64,000 nt of DNA from Caulobacter flavus (GCF_003722335.1 NZ_CP026100.1:1772001-1836000), one strand, 5' to 3'. Positions 1 to 8,013 are shown, numbered from the stretch's first letter. Made by a program: numbers and translations. The notes: generated from the letters alone by a model not told the origin.

Positions 1-616
1 AGGCCGTCAGCCGGTCGGCGGTGTCGTCCAGCACGGTGTCGCCGACCTGCAGCCAGCAATGGGCCTGAAACGGCCAGGTGTGGACGCCAAACACCCAGCG
101 GGCGTCGTAGCCGCGACGACGCAGGACTCGGAGCAGCAGAAACGACCGGTAGAGGCAGACCCCCTGGAAGGGCAGCCACGGCAAGATGCGGGTGAAGGCG
201 GCGACAAGAGCGCTCATCGCCGCGGGGGTGTCTGAAGGCGGGGCCTTGCGCCCCTGCCGCGCGGTCGCCAGGAGCCGATCGAAGGGTTGTCGGTGATAGG
301 CGGTCAACATCCAGATCCAGGCGCCCAGTACGGTGGCGAGGTCGCGTAGGGAGAGCCGGTCAGCGACAGCCAGTCCCAGGTCCTGCGTGGCGGCGTCAGG
401 AGGCGCTTCATGGTGGAAGGGCTCGGCGTCCAGGAAGCCGGCCTCGTCGAAGGCTAGCGCGAGCGCATGGTCGGCGAAGCGCAGGGCGCCAGCCTGCTGG
501 CCGAGCGCATCCCCCGCGCCAGGCAGGCAGAAATAAGCGTTTGTGCGGGCATCCAGCACGACGAGGTCTTCGCCGAGCCGCACCAGATGTGTGGTGGGTG
601 AAAGATATTGAGCCAC
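1..616 (-). CDS. Lasso peptide B protein (RRE + transglutaminase-like leader peptidase), partial
   Basis: This protein recognises and cuts the leader of lasso peptide precursors. Reading back from a GTG at 616 (GGGGG six bases upstream) gives 205 codons open to the window edge. Residues 1-45 resemble a PqqD-like RiPP recognition element (VRLGEDLVVLDARTNAYFCL). Residues 145-200 match the transglutaminase-like peptidase, with Cys154 in FQGVCLYRSFLLL, His186 in FQAHCWLQ and an Asp at 197/198 in VLDDT, the usual Cys-His-Asp triad. Fusion of both domains in one chain is the usual proteobacterial form. It lies directly downstream of two precursor genes on the same strand. The last residues, and the expected macrolactam synthetase C gene, lie outside the window. 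The GTG start is the only good candidate. Confidence 0.85.
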   Translation of the reverse strand, partial: MAQYLSPTTHLVRLGEDLVVLDARTNAYFCLPGAGDALGQQAGALRFADHALALAFDEAGFLDAEPFHHEAPPDAATQDLGLAVADRLSLRDLATVLGAWIWMLTAYHRQPFDRLLATARQGRKAPPSDTPAAMSALVAAFTRILPWLPFQGVCLYRSFLLLRVLRRRGYDARWVFGVHTWPFQAHCWLQVGDTVLDDTADRLTA

Positions 617-636
617 GCGTGCCCCCGTAAGGTTGC

Positions 637-656
637 GGCGCCGGCGGGCCGGCGCC
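637..656 (-). terminator. Hairpin between precursor A2 and the B gene
   Basis: A perfect 9-bp GC stem with a 2-base loop (GGCGCCGGC/GCCGGCGCC) starts 9 bases after the A2 stop and ends 20 bases before the B start. There is no T tract, so it probably attenuates or protects the 3' end of the precursor message rather than stopping all transcription. Confidence 0.6.
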
Positions 657-664
657 GCATGGGC

Positions 665-778
665 TCAGCCCGGATCGTAGTGGAAGGTGAGCATCTCGGT
701 CCCGGGGCCGTCGCCGCCGTGCGTCAGCTTCTTGGCGTCGCCCAGGCGGATGAAGCGGATCTTGGATCGGTCGAGCAT
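665..778 (-). CDS. Lasso peptide precursor A2
   Basis: A 37-residue precursor. The leader has KIRFIRLGDAKKLTH, with Thr at position -2 before the core as in known lasso precursors. The predicted core starts with Gly: GGDGPGTEMLTFHYDPG. Gly1 could close a macrolactam on Glu8, giving an 8-residue ring and a 9-residue tail. The start is fixed by AAGGAG seven bases upstream of the ATG. The leader closely matches that of A1 upstream, and the B protein gene follows 49 bases later. The cleavage site and ring are inferred from the family; the coding sequence is read directly. Confidence 0.88.
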   Translation of the reverse strand: MLDRSKIRFIRLGDAKKLTHGGDGPGTEMLTFHYDPG

Positions 779-809
779 CACAGTCTCCTTGAGCTTGGCT
801 TCAAGGAAC

Positions 810-832
810 AGGCGGCTCCGATGGAGCCGCCT
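810..832 (-). terminator. Hairpin between precursors A1 and A2
   Basis: A perfect 10-bp stem (AGGCGGCTCC/GGAGCCGCCT) with a 3-base loop lies in the 83-base gap between the two precursor genes. It has no T tract. Its place after A1 mirrors the hairpin after A2, suggesting each precursor message end is stabilised. Confidence 0.55.
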
Positions 833-861
833 GGCGCTGGCGAAGGCCAGCGACGCCTTGG

Positions 862-975
862 TCAGGCGTCTTCCTTCCGCAGCGTGGCGATCTCGGCGCC
901 GACGCCTTCGGCGCCGTGGGTCAGCACCTTGGCGTCGCCGAGGCGAACCAGGCGGATCTTGCGGGTCTTGGTCAT
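862..975 (-). CDS. Lasso peptide precursor A1
   Basis: A 37-residue precursor. The leader carries KIRLVRLGDAKVLTH, nearly identical to A2, with Thr at -2. The predicted core is GAEGVGAEIATLRKEDA, with Gly1 and Glu8 placed for an 8-residue macrolactam ring. Both cores share Gly1, an acidic residue at 3, Gly4, Gly6 and Glu8. GAGGGAG upstream supports the ATG. It sits 85 bases downstream of a GntR regulator and upstream of A2 and the B gene, so all are probably co-transcribed. Ring size is inferred. Confidence 0.88.
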   Translation of the reverse strand: MTKTRKIRLVRLGDAKVLTHGAEGVGAEIATLRKEDA

Positions 976-1060
976 GACGCGCTCCCTCGAAGCAATCAGC
1001 CGCGTCATTGCGGCCTGCTCATCACGCGCCCGCCGCTCCTGCATTGGTAGTATATTGCAC

Positions 1061-1687
1061 CTACAGGGTGGCGATATTTGCGCGTGCGCGTATGGCGCGA
1101 ACGAGTTCGTCGGCGCGAGCCCGCCGGTCAGCGTGCATGCGGTCCAGGACAATCGACAAGGCCGGCTGCCCCGCCGGTTCCGCCGCTTCGATGGCCTCAA
1201 GCTCTTCGTCGATGCGAAAGAGCTGCGGTTCGACGTCGGTGGCGGGGCCGAGGCGATCGCAGATCGAGCGATAGGCGTCGAACAAGGCGCGATTGCCGGC
1301 CTGGGCCACCAGGCGATCCATGATCCAGGCCAGGCGCTCGTGCGCGGCGCCGGAGGTCGGTTCGAGGCTCGTCTGGCCCTGGCCGTGACGTTCGTTCAAC
1401 GCTTCGCCGAGATAGAGGCCGCGCAGGCCGTAGAGTTCCACCAGATCGGCGACGTCTAGCCGGCGGGCGAAATAGCCACGCCCGCGCCGATCCTCGATCA
1501 GCCCCTCTCCCGCTAAACGTGACAGGGCTTCGCGGACGGGTGTGGCGCTCAGGCTCAGGTCGTGGGCCAGCTCGGTGATGGTCAGAGGTTCGCCGCGCGA
1601 GAAGCGGCCGCCGCGAAGCGCCGAGCGCAAGGCGACGAGCGCCGCGGTGAACGGGTCTTTCGGTCGGTCGGGCGTCGTTGCCGCCAT
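1061..1687 (-). CDS. GntR-family transcriptional regulator of the lasso locus
   Basis: A 208-residue regulator. The N-terminal winged helix has LTITELAHDLSLSATPVREALSRLAGEGL, typical of GntR proteins; the C-terminal half is helical and acidic, like the FCD effector-binding domain. The ATG at 1687 has GGAG six bases upstream; an in-frame TTG at 1699 overlaps that site and is less likely. It is the first gene before the two lasso precursors, and GntR regulators are known neighbours of Caulobacter-type lasso clusters, so it probably controls them and itself. A site matching the FCD-type operator consensus lies 64 bases upstream. The effector is unknown. Confidence 0.8.
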   Translation of the reverse strand: MAATTPDRPKDPFTAALVALRSALRGGRFSRGEPLTITELAHDLSLSATPVREALSRLAGEGLIEDRRGRGYFARRLDVADLVELYGLRGLYLGEALNERHGQGQTSLEPTSGAAHERLAWIMDRLVAQAGNRALFDAYRSICDRLGPATDVEPQLFRIDEELEAIEAAEPAGQPALSIVLDRMHADRRARADELVRAIRARANIATL

Positions 1688-1995
1688 GCGCGTCTCCAAA
1701 GTGCGAGAGCGTTTGCAGCAGTACGCTACGCTACATCATGCTGTCATGAATAGTCGTACAATGAAGATCATTCAATCTCCGGATAATTACAAAAAATTAC
1801 TAAGTTACGCATCGCGAATGCGTGGGTGCGCATAAATTTTGCGCGCAAAAGCTCGATGTTTATTCTTTGACGAAAGAACGAACACCTGCGACTAACGCCG
1901 GGCAGGGACGCTGGCGCCCACACGCCGAAGTCGTGCGTGTCGCTGGGGCCTATCGCCAAGCGTAAAACCCCTGATACACCTAGGGTAGATTGCGT
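1688..1995. promoter_or_regulatory. Divergent intergenic region between gntR and the XRE-like regulator
   Basis: About 300 bases with lower GC than either side. It must hold promoters for the minus-strand gntR and the plus-strand regulator at 1996. Visible elements are the GntR-type site at 1751-1761 and a 17-base dyad ACGCAT-N5-ATGCGT at 1807-1823, followed by an AT-rich stretch. No start site can be set from sequence alone. Confidence 0.45.
1751..1761. promoter_or_regulatory. Candidate GntR/FCD operator
   Basis: TAGTCGTACAA matches the palindromic TNGTNNNACNA consensus of FCD-type GntR regulators exactly, on both strands. It lies upstream of gntR, where autoregulation would act. Binding is inferred. 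Confidence 0.45.
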
Positions 1996-2589
1996 ATGCG
2001 TGGTGGGATGAGCGGTAAGGACCCGGACGACAAGGCGCGCGCCAAGCTTCTCTCTGAGCTTCTATCCGCAGCGCTAAGAGCTGTACGTGCGATCCGGCCG
2101 GCTCGCACGCCGGCCTTGGCCGAGGCTGTCGGCTTGTCCTTGCGTGGCTACCAGAATTTCGAGGCCGGCGGCGGCGCACTCAATGTCGAGCATGTGATGA
2201 AGTTCGGCGCGGCCATAGACTGCGATCCCATCGGCGTGCTGGCGGCGGTGCATATCGGGCGTCCGGACTTCGCCGCCTATGTCGCGCAGAACAAGGCGAT
2301 GATCGCCTTTGGCATGACGTTGCAGGAGTTTGTCGACGAGGCCGGAGAGGCGATCGCCTTTCTGGAGACCACCAGTTTCGTGTCGGCCTATCGCGCCGCC
2401 TTCAAGGATCTGACCGGCCAAGCGTTGGAAGCCAAGGCGCGCAACGACGCGTTGCTGGCGCGCGCGGCTCGCCGCGGCCTGGCCGGCGAGCCGGAGCCCC
2501 CAGCCGCAGCCCCGCTCGGCGACAAGGCGGATGCTGTGGGTCAGGCGGAAGCCTCCCTGCCGCCGTCTGACACCGAAGAGACTTCATAG
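1996..2589 (+). CDS. Helix-turn-helix regulator next to the relaxase gene
   Basis: A 197-residue protein. Residues ~15-75 form a Cro/CI-like HTH (LAEAVGLSLRGYQNFEAGGG, then NVEHVMKFGAAIDCDP). The C-terminal third is low-complexity, rich in Ala, Glu and Pro. The start is uncertain: ATG at 1996 has AGGGTAG upstream, while TTG at 1990 and ATG at 2008 are alternatives. It faces the relaxase gene tail to tail and their stop codons overlap by six bases. It probably regulates element transfer genes; target unknown. Confidence 0.65.
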   Translation: MRGGMSGKDPDDKARAKLLSELLSAALRAVRAIRPARTPALAEAVGLSLRGYQNFEAGGGALNVEHVMKFGAAIDCDPIGVLAAVHIGRPDFAAYVAQNKAMIAFGMTLQEFVDEAGEAIAFLETTSFVSAYRAAFKDLTGQALEAKARNDALLARAARRGLAGEPEPPAAAPLGDKADAVGQAEASLPPSDTEETS

Positions 2590-4296
2590 GCCAAGACCGC
2601 GGGCGCGGCCCAGGGACCACTCGATCCGCGATCCGGGGATCATGCGGCCGGCGACCTGTCGGCCCAGATGGTTTTCCAGCCTTGGAGACCAGGGAACGAG
2701 CCGGAAACCCAGACCATCCTCGAGCATGGCCAGCCGGCCCGAAGCCAGATCGTAGCGGCGCTGGTAGCGTCCAGCCACCGACTCGCCCGGGGCGGAGAGT
2801 CGATGGGTCAATCCTGTCTCGCGTTCGATACGGGCGACAAGCTCGCTCCGTTCGGCCGCGTCCAGCCGGGCTAGCAGGTTGGGCGCCAGGCGCGCCCGAC
2901 CGCCGCGTGCCTCGGCCAGACCACGTTCGATGAGAATCTGGAGACGCTGTTGTGTCGCTTCGGCCGCCTCCTTGGCGAAGCCGCCGACATTGCTGCTCAG
3001 GTCCGCGGCGATCAGTCGACGATCCAGCCAAGTGGCTCCGCTGGCGGTGACCTGAGCCACAAGGTCCAGATCGCTGCGGACCATAAGTCGGCGGCCCTGA
3101 AGACCCTCGCCCAGACGTCGCACCTCCACGATGGCGCCAAGAGGCGCATCGCTGGTGTCCGCCAGATCACGAAAGCCCAGATGGTGCTGGCGTCCGTCCA
3201 GTCCGTCGATGATGACATAGGCCGAGCCGGCGAGCTCATCGCGCAGGCCTCGGTCGAGGAGGCGGCCGGCGACAGGCGTCGTGGCTTCGTCGGGCTGGAT
3301 CTCGAAACGGCGAGGATCAACGCCCGCACCCTGCCGCGCCGCGGCCCGGTGCAGGGTCTTGATGATGTCGCCCTTGAGGCCGAGGTCGCGCAGGCGCGTT
3401 TCCAGACCCTCAGCCAGCCGCCAGGCGCCGGGCCTGGTTTCGTCGGCCAGGCCGAGGCGCTGGAGATGCCCCAGGCGACCCAGGAGGCGTTGCCGGTGAT
3501 CAGCCTGGCGGTCTGCGCCCGCGAGCGGATCGCCCTTGTTGATTGCGGCCCTTACGAGATCGCGGTCCAGGCTCGTCCAACGATCGGCCCCAATTTCCGT
3601 CGCCAGGGCGGCGAGGATCTCCTGCTGGCTGCGCGGGCCAAGTTCCAGCGACACCAGGGCCTGGGCGCGTCCGCGCAGGCCCTGAGCGATGTAGTCGCCG
3701 GCGATGACCAGGTCGGCGCCGTCCTGGGCCTTGCCCCGGACCAGGATATGCAGATGGGGGTTGTCGGTGTTCCAATGGTCGATGGCGACCCAGTCCAGGC
3801 GTGTGCCCAGGTCCTGCTCGGCCGTGGTCATCAGGGCGCGACTAAAGGCGCGAAGGTCGCTCATGGCGCCAGCGTCCTCGGGCGAGACGATGAAGCGAAA
3901 GTGGTGGCGGTCGCCCTCGCAGCGAGCCGCGAAGGCTTCGATATCGGCGCGTTCGCCCCCGGCGTCGAACATCCGGGGACGCGCCCCATCGGCGCTCACG
4001 CCTTCCCGTTCCAGATAGGCGATGTGCCGGGACAGCGGGGCGGCGCGATACCGGGCGCCGGCGTGCCGGACGATGCGGGCTTTGACCATGACCCGGCGTG
4101 CGGCGGCGGGAGACGGATTGGCGCGTGCGGCCCCGCGCGCCCCGCGCCGTGCGCCGCCGCGGCGCGGGCTCGAGCCTGGGTCCGAGGTTCTGACGGCGGC
4201 GGTCCGGACCTCGGTGAGGAAGCCGGCCGGACGGATCGTCCTGTCCTGGCCGACGCGGCCTGGGCGTAGCAGGAATTCCTCGTCAAACTCGTTCAT
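2584..4296 (-). CDS. Relaxase/mobilisation nuclease, DUF3363 (VirD2-like) type
   Basis: A 570-residue relaxase that would nick DNA at oriT and lead the strand into the recipient. The nuclease domain carries IDHWNTDNPHLHILVRG, the HxH-type metal site with an upstream His; the arginine-rich stretch before it (residues ~35-70) and the long C-terminal region fit the DUF3363 family found with ParA-DUF2840-TraF gene sets. The start at 4296 is chosen because the protein there begins with the conserved MNEFDEEF-like N-terminus; the Shine-Dalgarno is weak. It lies downstream of the transglycosylase and TraF-like genes on the same strand, the standard order in these alphaproteobacterial elements. Confidence 0.82.
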   Translation of the reverse strand: MNEFDEEFLLRPGRVGQDRTIRPAGFLTEVRTAAVRTSDPGSSPRRGGARRGARGAARANPSPAAARRVMVKARIVRHAGARYRAAPLSRHIAYLEREGVSADGARPRMFDAGGERADIEAFAARCEGDRHHFRFIVSPEDAGAMSDLRAFSRALMTTAEQDLGTRLDWVAIDHWNTDNPHLHILVRGKAQDGADLVIAGDYIAQGLRGRAQALVSLELGPRSQQEILAALATEIGADRWTSLDRDLVRAAINKGDPLAGADRQADHRQRLLGRLGHLQRLGLADETRPGAWRLAEGLETRLRDLGLKGDIIKTLHRAAARQGAGVDPRRFEIQPDEATTPVAGRLLDRGLRDELAGSAYVIIDGLDGRQHHLGFRDLADTSDAPLGAIVEVRRLGEGLQGRRLMVRSDLDLVAQVTASGATWLDRRLIAADLSSNVGGFAKEAAEATQQRLQILIERGLAEARGGRARLAPNLLARLDAAERSELVARIERETGLTHRLSAPGESVAGRYQRRYDLASGRLAMLEDGLGFRLVPWSPRLENHLGRQVAGRMIPGSRIEWSLGRARGLGL

Positions 4297-4478
4297 GGGC
4301 CGACCGCCATCGCTTTGAACCTTGAATGGGCAGGGAAAATCAACAGAACCGCCAGCCGCGCCCAATAGGCGACGGCGGCGCGACCCCAGGCCCGGCAAGG
4401 GCTTGAGAGCCGACCGACGGCGGTGCTTTTATCTGGCCATCGAACGGGATTTCGCTGCCCTGCGATCATCTGCGCCAT

Positions 4479-5075
4479 TTAACGACCCGCAGGTTCATCG
4501 CCGCCGGCGCGTGGTGACAAGCGCGTCGCATCCGGCTGGGCCTGATCTGGGCCCGTGCGACCCAGGTCGCGCGGCCAGGGCGTGGTGAAGAGGCCGGCGC
4601 TTCGCCAATCGATCGACGGCGCGAGGGGAAGGCCCAGCCTGGTGAGACGTTGGACGTAGGCCTGGGTCTCGGCGGGCAGGGCGCGGCCCGCCAGGCTCTG
4701 CTCATAGCGCCCGGGACCGGCGTTGTAGGCGGCCAGGAAACCCGGGGCGCCGTAGCGGTCGAGCAATTGGCGCAGATAGGCCGCGCCGGCGGTGACGTTG
4801 TCGTGCGGGTCGAACGGATCGGCGCCAAGGCCAAGGCGCGCCCGAAGCTGCGCCCAAGTCGCCGGCATCAACTGCATCAGTCCCTGGGCGCCGGCCGGTG
4901 ACACCGCGCGCGGGTCGCCGGCGCTCTCGGCGGCTATGACGGCGTCGATCAGCTCGACAGGCAGCTCGAACCGGGCGGCGGTCGCCTCGATGTGACGTCG
5001 GTCGGCGGCGAGAGCGGACGGGGCGAGGATGGACAGCAAAGCGCCGAGGGTCAGGCTGGCCAGGATCCGCTTCAT
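4479..5075 (-). CDS. Lytic transglycosylase (VirB1-like)
   Basis: A 198-residue periplasmic enzyme that cuts peptidoglycan to let a conjugation apparatus assemble. It starts with a signal peptide (MKRILASLTLGALLSILAPS, then ALA). The SLT domain has the catalytic Glu in AAESAGDPRAVSPAGAQGLM and the later LAAYNAGPGRYE motif. The ATG overlaps the stop of the S26 peptidase gene by four bases, so the two are translationally coupled. The C-terminal ~40 residues are polar and unconserved. Confidence 0.85.
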   Translation of the reverse strand: MKRILASLTLGALLSILAPSALAADRRHIEATAARFELPVELIDAVIAAESAGDPRAVSPAGAQGLMQLMPATWAQLRARLGLGADPFDPHDNVTAGAAYLRQLLDRYGAPGFLAAYNAGPGRYEQSLAGRALPAETQAYVQRLTRLGLPLAPSIDWRSAGLFTTPWPRDLGRTGPDQAQPDATRLSPRAGGDEPAGR

Positions 5076-5611
5076 CGCCTCGCCCTCGTCCCTGGAGCGC
5101 CCAATCTGCCTTCGGCGTCGGGGCGGGCGGTGAGAAGCGGCTTGGCTAGGGCCAGGATGGAGGTGGTCGGGGTCATCGCCAGGTAGCGACCATCGAAGCT
5201 TCCGACCTCGGGCGACAGCAGGAACACTTCGTTGGCCGCTAGTCTTCGGCACCCTTCCCAGGCGGGAAGCGGCCGCCGCCGCGCGTCCTCGAGCGCTGCG
5301 CGGGCGACGATCAGGCCGTCGATCGTCACCGCTTGGCCCTGGCGGCATACCCGCTGGCCGGGACCTGCGGCGACGGGCTTGAGGAGGGGGACGCCGCTGG
5401 GCAGCCAGTCGCGGTCGGCGAGAAGGCGGGCGATTTCCGGTGGCGGCGAAACCACGACCAGGTCGCCAAGGCCTGGTTGTCCCGGCGGCTCCAACCGATA
5501 TAGCCCGACCGGAACGCTCGCGGTGGTGTTCCACATCAGGCGAGGCGGGGAGGGGCGCCAGGCCAGAGCTAGGCAGCCCAGGGCGCCAAGGGTGATCACG
5601 GCCGCCCTCAC
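5072..5611 (-). CDS. traF: Conjugative transfer signal peptidase, TraF-like (S26)
   Basis: A 179-residue membrane protease of the TraF kind, which matures pilin in P-type conjugation. There is one N-terminal membrane segment (VRAAVITLGALGCLALAW). The nucleophile Ser is in ASVPVGLYRL, and the general-base Lys is probably in LLKPVAAGPGQRVC. The GTG start overlaps the DUF2840 stop (GTGA), and its stop overlaps the next start. A longer upstream reading is possible but would run into the DUF2840 gene. Confidence 0.82.
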   Translation of the reverse strand: MRAAVITLGALGCLALAWRPSPPRLMWNTTASVPVGLYRLEPPGQPGLGDLVVVSPPPEIARLLADRDWLPSGVPLLKPVAAGPGQRVCRQGQAVTIDGLIVARAALEDARRRPLPAWEGCRRLAANEVFLLSPEVGSFDGRYLAMTPTTSILALAKPLLTARPDAEGRLGAPGTRARR

Positions 5612-6081
5612 GATCCGCGCTCCCGACGCAGGAGGAAGGCTCGGTGGCGGGCGGGTCCGTAGTCGCGCGGCGCCAAGCCCGCGGCCAGGCGATTGTGCAG
5701 ATGGCGCCAGTAGTCGGGGGCGGCCTCGATGGGCGAAAGGCCGGCCGCCTCCATCCTGTCGATCCTCGCCAGGGCGATCTGCACCTTGGACCAGCCGCGC
5801 ACGGTGGCCAGGCACTCGGCGCCCGGATGCACGCCGGGCCTGGTCGTGTAGGCTTCGCCTGGCGCCGTCGCGCGAAGGATATCGAGTTCGGAGCGGATCG
5901 TGCCGTGCTGTCCGGCTGTCCAGCGGATCAGGCAGACGATGCTCTGCGGCGAGAAGTCGAGGGTGCGGCGGCGGCGATCCAGGCGGCTCTCGGCGACCGG
6001 ATCACCAAAGCGGATCCAGTGTTCGATCCGGCCTTCCCACCAGACAAGATCGATCTGCATGGCTCCCGACGGGGCGCTCAT
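5608..6081 (-). CDS. DUF2840 family protein
   Basis: A 157-residue protein of unknown function that recurs between ParA and TraF-like genes in alphaproteobacterial mobile elements. Recognisable parts are the N-terminal VWWEGRIEHWIRFG and the C-terminal DYWRHLHNRLAAGLAP followed by HRAFLLRR. There are no membrane segments. It overlaps genes on both sides by four bases, so it is part of one translationally coupled set. Confidence 0.75.
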   Translation of the reverse strand: MSAPSGAMQIDLVWWEGRIEHWIRFGDPVAESRLDRRRRTLDFSPQSIVCLIRWTAGQHGTIRSELDILRATAPGEAYTTRPGVHPGAECLATVRGWSKVQIALARIDRMEAAGLSPIEAAPDYWRHLHNRLAAGLAPRDYGPARHRAFLLRRERGS

Positions 6082-6326
6082 CGACGATCCTCCGCAGGGG
6101 CGGAGGTATCGGGCTCGGGATAGGTTGTGTCGAACAACTCGCGGATCATTTCGGCGACGGTCTGGCCACGGGCGAAAGCGGCGATTTTTATCCGCCCCCT
6201 GCAGGCCGGGGTGACGTCGATGGTCAGGCGGGCGCTGAAGGCGTCGCTGCGCTTGGCCGCCGGCTCGGCCGAGCGCACCCAGGCCTCGGCCCCCGCTGGG
6301 CGGGCGGCGAAGGGCTTGCCGTTCAT
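6078..6326 (-). CDS. Small ribbon-helix-helix-like protein paired with ParA
   Basis: An 82-residue protein. The segment FSARLTIDVTPACRGRIKIA, then AFARGQTVAEMIRELF, looks like a ribbon-helix-helix fold: a strand followed by two helices. In partition loci a small DNA-binding protein next to ParA usually binds the centromere. It overlaps ParA upstream and DUF2840 downstream by four bases. The role is inferred from fold pattern and position. Confidence 0.6.
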   Translation of the reverse strand: MNGKPFAARPAGAEAWVRSAEPAAKRSDAFSARLTIDVTPACRGRIKIAAFARGQTVAEMIRELFDTTYPEPDTSAPAEDRR

Positions 6327-6958
6327 GACAGGGTCTCCAGTTCGGCGGCGAGCCTGGCGATCTCCATGGCCGCGACCCCCTTGGGGGCCAACTCGGCCGC
6401 CAGCCGGCCGGTCTGCATGGCGGTGGCGAAAACGACCCGTTGGCCGACGCTTGCGCGTAGCGCGCCGATATCCTGCTGCGCGAGGGCCAGAGCGGTCTCG
6501 CGGGCGATCACGGTGCGGGCCGCACAGCGATTGAGGACGAAGCGCGCGCGAAGGCCAGGACGGTAAACCCTGGCCTCGTCGATCAGGCGGAGCATCTCGG
6601 CCGAGGCCCAGCCATCGAGGGGCGAGGGCTGGACGGGGGCCAGAACGAGGTCGGCCGCCAGCAGGGCCGAGCGCAGGAGCGGGGCCACTCGCGGTGGGCC
6701 GTCGATGATCACGTGGTCGGCGGCGCGGGCCATGTCGGGCGCCTCCAGATGCAGGGTCTCGCGGGGCAGGCCGACCACGCCGAAGGCGCGCGGCAGCCCG
6801 GCGTGGCTGCGGGCCTGCGCCCAGTCCAAGGCCGACGCCTGCGGATCGGCGTCCAGGACGGTCACGCGCCGGCCTTGGGCGGCCCAGGCCCCGGCGAGGT
6901 TCAAGGCCAGGGTCGTCTTGCCGACGCCGCCCTTCTGATTGAGGAGAGCCAGGATCAT
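6323..6958 (-). CDS. parA: ParA-family partition ATPase
   Basis: A 211-residue ATPase that segregates plasmid-like DNA. The deviant Walker A is at the N-terminus (LLNQKGGVGKTTLALNLAG), followed by VTVLDADPQASALDW and the Walker B-like HVIIDGPPRVAPLLRSAL. It lacks an N-terminal HTH, so it is the short ParA/ParF kind that works with a separate small DNA-binding partner, probably the RHH-like gene after it. It overlaps repA upstream by four bases (ATGA). Confidence 0.88.
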   Translation of the reverse strand: MILALLNQKGGVGKTTLALNLAGAWAAQGRRVTVLDADPQASALDWAQARSHAGLPRAFGVVGLPRETLHLEAPDMARAADHVIIDGPPRVAPLLRSALLAADLVLAPVQPSPLDGWASAEMLRLIDEARVYRPGLRARFVLNRCAARTVIARETALALAQQDIGALRASVGQRVVFATAMQTGRLAAELAPKGVAAMEIARLAAELETLS

Positions 6959-8013
6959 GGCGCGCGTCCTTCGATCCGGCGCCCGCCCGCTAGTAAGTTA
7001 GACTCTAGGTTAGACTCCAAGTTAAGCGCGCCGCCGACCCTTGTAGGGCAAGGCTTTGCGGGCCGCGCTTGCGCCTGATGTCCCGTGTCCCGTGCGCCTG
7101 ATATCCCGATAGGCCGTGCGCCCGATGTCACGAGCCCGTCCACAGGCGCATCCACAGCGGGCCGTGCCGGTCCGCCCAGCGTGATGATGGCCGTCAGGGG
7201 CGCGATGCGCAGGCGCTCACGACCCTGGGCGCGGTCCAAGGTCAGGTGGTAGCCGGGCAGGGGCTGGCGGGCGACGATGCGTCGGATGTCGAGGGCGAAG
7301 TCGGATGGGCGGGCCAGGCTGCCGGACTTCTGGTGCAGGTGGGCCAGCTCGAACATCCAGCCGGCGGGCTGGTGACCGGCGTGCTTGCGGGCGACGCGGT
7401 AGAGCCAGCGCTCGATGCCGCCGGTGAGGCGGAAGTAGAGCGGGTCGATGGTCAGGACCAAGGAACGGTCGACGACGCCGCGATAGAACCAGTCGGCCAG
7501 CACGACCTCGACGCCTTCGACGCGGCCGCCGACGCCGCCGCGCTCCTCCCACTCGGCGATCCAGGAGAACTGCTGGCGTCGCCAGTGTTCACCCTGGCGG
7601 ATGGTCGTGGCCACGACCGTCGACTGCAGGCGGCGCAGCGCGGCCTTGAACAGGCGATATTCTGTGGCGCCGGTGGCCCGCCCGATGCCCGTGAGCAACT
7701 GATAGGGGGTAAAGCGCAGGCGCCGCGACGTGTGCAGCCCGCCGTTTTCGGCGTCGACGATCTGCGAGGCCGCCCAGATCAGGACGTCGGCGTCCCAGAT
7801 GGTGGCCATGCCGTGCTCGGGCAGGGCATGGACCTCCACCTGCACGTCGCCCGATCGATAGAGGATCGGCTTGGCGCGTGGGGTCTTCGACAACGAGAAG
7901 AACGGCCGCTCCATCAGGTCGCGCTGGTCACGAGGGCTGGCGTCGCCAGCGGCGACCACGAAGGGATCCAGCCGCGGCGCCGTCGCCGATGCGAACTTTG
8001 GGGGCTTGGCCAT
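6955..8013 (-). CDS. repA: Plasmid-type replication initiator (RepA/RPA family)
   Basis: A 352-residue protein of the replication initiator A type seen on alphaproteobacterial plasmids and ICEs. Recognisable parts are RDLMERPFFSLSKTPR, then WDADVLIWAASQI, RLRFTPYQLLTGIGR and TGGIERWLYRVARKHAG, a pair of winged-helix DNA-binding regions. The ATG at 8013 begins MAKPPKF. The C-terminal tail after ~280 contains a duplicated NLESNLES stretch. Its presence suggests the element can replicate outside the chromosome, at least briefly after excision. An AlpA-like gene ends three bases upstream. Confidence 0.8.
   Translation of the reverse strand: MAKPPKFASATAPRLDPFVVAAGDASPRDQRDLMERPFFSLSKTPRAKPILYRSGDVQVEVHALPEHGMATIWDADVLIWAASQIVDAENGGLHTSRRLRFTPYQLLTGIGRATGATEYRLFKAALRRLQSTVVATTIRQGEHWRRQQFSWIAEWEERGGVGGRVEGVEVVLADWFYRGVVDRSLVLTIDPLYFRLTGGIERWLYRVARKHAGHQPAGWMFELAHLHQKSGSLARPSDFALDIRRIVARQPLPGYHLTLDRAQGRERLRIAPLTAIITLGGPARPAVDAPVDGLVTSGARPIGISGARDTGHQAQARPAKPCPTRVGGALNLESNLESNLLAGGRRIEGRAP

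Noticed and set aside
1807..1823. ACGCAT-N5-ATGCGT dyad as part of an attachment site, because it resembles the tRNA-Thr anticodon arm
   Set aside because: Only the short palindrome matches; no tRNA 3' end sequence is present, so it is at most an operator.
2950..4269. Long plus-strand open frame (439 codons) opposite the relaxase
   Set aside because: Antisense shadow of a clearly recognisable relaxase in high-GC DNA; no family likeness and no ribosome site.
5232..6566. Plus-strand open frame (444 codons) across traF, DUF2840 and parA
   Set aside because: Crosses several real, overlapping genes on the other strand; Arg/Ser/Pro-rich composition typical of shadows.
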